Assembly: GCF_007065885.1 (NCBI RefSeq)
Contig: NZ_CP041409.1
Coordinates: 930,001 to 994,000 of the forward strand
Direction of reading: 5' to 3'
Length of the DNA: 64,000 nt
Source of the DNA: Altererythrobacter sp. TH136
GTDB lineage: Bacteria; Pseudomonadota; Alphaproteobacteria; Sphingomonadales; Sphingomonadaceae
In this document: positions 63,726-64,000 of the stretch, piece by piece
Layout: each line of letters starts with the position of its first letter
Position numbering within the stretch: position 1 is the first letter of the stretch
Position numbers and translations under genes: made by a program
Notes under the pieces: model-generated
Databases searched by the model: none
Told to the model about the DNA's origin: nothing
What the model saw: only the letters and a program-made list of their open reading frames with translations

Positions 63726-64000
63726 ATGGCCAAGGGCGAGAAAAAAAGAGCGATGCGCGGACGCGCCGGGCGCATGCAAGGCGGCCGGGGCAGCGGACGC
63801 GCCGGCACCGGCCAGGTCCGGCTGTGGGGCCGGCACGCGGTGGAAGCCGCGCTCAAGAACCCGGAACGCCAGCATCGCAAGTTGTGGACGACGCGCGAAG
63901 GCATTGAATCGCTCGATGGCGAACTGCCGGCGGATTTCCCGGTCGAATACGCCGATGCGCACGATCTGAGCCGGCTGGTGGCGCGCGATGCGCCGCACCA
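63726..64000 (+). CDS. rlmB: TrmH/RlmB-family RNA 2'-O-methyltransferase (3' end outside window)
   Basis: The first 91 codons are present and run off the window. A basic Gly/Arg-rich leader (about residues 1-30) precedes the substrate-binding domain that starts VRLWGRHAVEAALKNPERQ, typical of RlmB, which methylates G2251 of 23S rRNA. The catalytic SPOUT domain is not in view, so the gene name is by family resemblance. Confidence 0.8.
   Translation, partial: MAKGEKKRAMRGRAGRMQGGRGSGRAGTGQVRLWGRHAVEAALKNPERQHRKLWTTREGIESLDGELPADFPVEYADAHDLSRLVARDAPH

Overview
The window comes from a GC-rich alphaproteobacterium, most likely a member of Sphingomonadales (Sphingomonadaceae or Erythrobacteraceae). 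The evidence is the chromosomal gene order (rpsB-tsf, pyrH-frr-uppS-cdsA-dxr-rseP-bamA-ompH-fabZ; rnd followed by a start/stop-overlapping oxyR; dapF-mtaB-ftsY-yciB; ccmC-D-E-F-G-H-I), the alphaproteobacterial form of a LexA box (GAAC-N7-GAAC), and the protein sequences themselves. No phage, transposon, CRISPR array or rRNA was seen.

Region 1, positions 1 to about 20.2 kb, is accessory metabolism dominated by enzymes that handle aldehydes and other reactive electrophiles. It holds the end of a royal-jelly/yellow-family protein, a catalase-family protein, a three-subunit molybdenum aldehyde oxidoreductase (PaoABC type), a TetR regulator with an aldo/keto reductase and a TMEM175-type potassium channel, a divergent quinone-reductase-like MDR, a glutathione-dependent and a glutathione-independent formaldehyde dehydrogenase, a UvrA2-type ATPase, two DJ-1/PfpI proteins, a GlcG/HbpS-like protein, and a LysR-linked run of DJ-1, glyoxalase, old yellow enzyme, yellow-family lipoprotein, SDR and ABM genes. 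The content recalls the nemRA-gloA and Kef logic of enteric bacteria, built from other parts.

Region 2, about 21.1 to 23.2 kb, is a block of small orphan genes ending at tRNA-Met. It has an Asp-tailed membrane peptide, a lipoprotein gene that appears frameshifted near its start, a Cys-rich 84-residue protein and a 59-residue protein.

Region 3, 23.2 kb to the end, is core chromosome. It carries mltG-fabF-acpP-aspS, rnd-oxyR, pgsA, an LplT-like carrier, csbD, an EVE protein, a GGDEF-EAL protein, dapF-mtaB-ftsY-yciB, kup, a cytochrome c maturation operon without ccmAB, a Leu/Phe/Val-type dehydrogenase, tRNA-His, rpmE, the long envelope/isoprenoid operon, pyrH-frr, rpsB-tsf, pssA-psd, a KAS III enzyme, tRNA-Tyr and the start of a TrmH/RlmB methyltransferase. 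Between rpsB and pssA lies a promoter-like stretch with a LexA box preceding a small membrane protein, the best candidate here for an undescribed SOS-controlled gene.

Small genes found by direct reading include ccmD, a 59-residue protein at 22.6 kb, a 47-residue membrane protein at 63.4 kb and a tentative 26-residue hydrophobic peptide at 32.6 kb. Start positions were chosen from homology, Shine-Dalgarno spacing and overlap with neighbours; uncertain ones are flagged.
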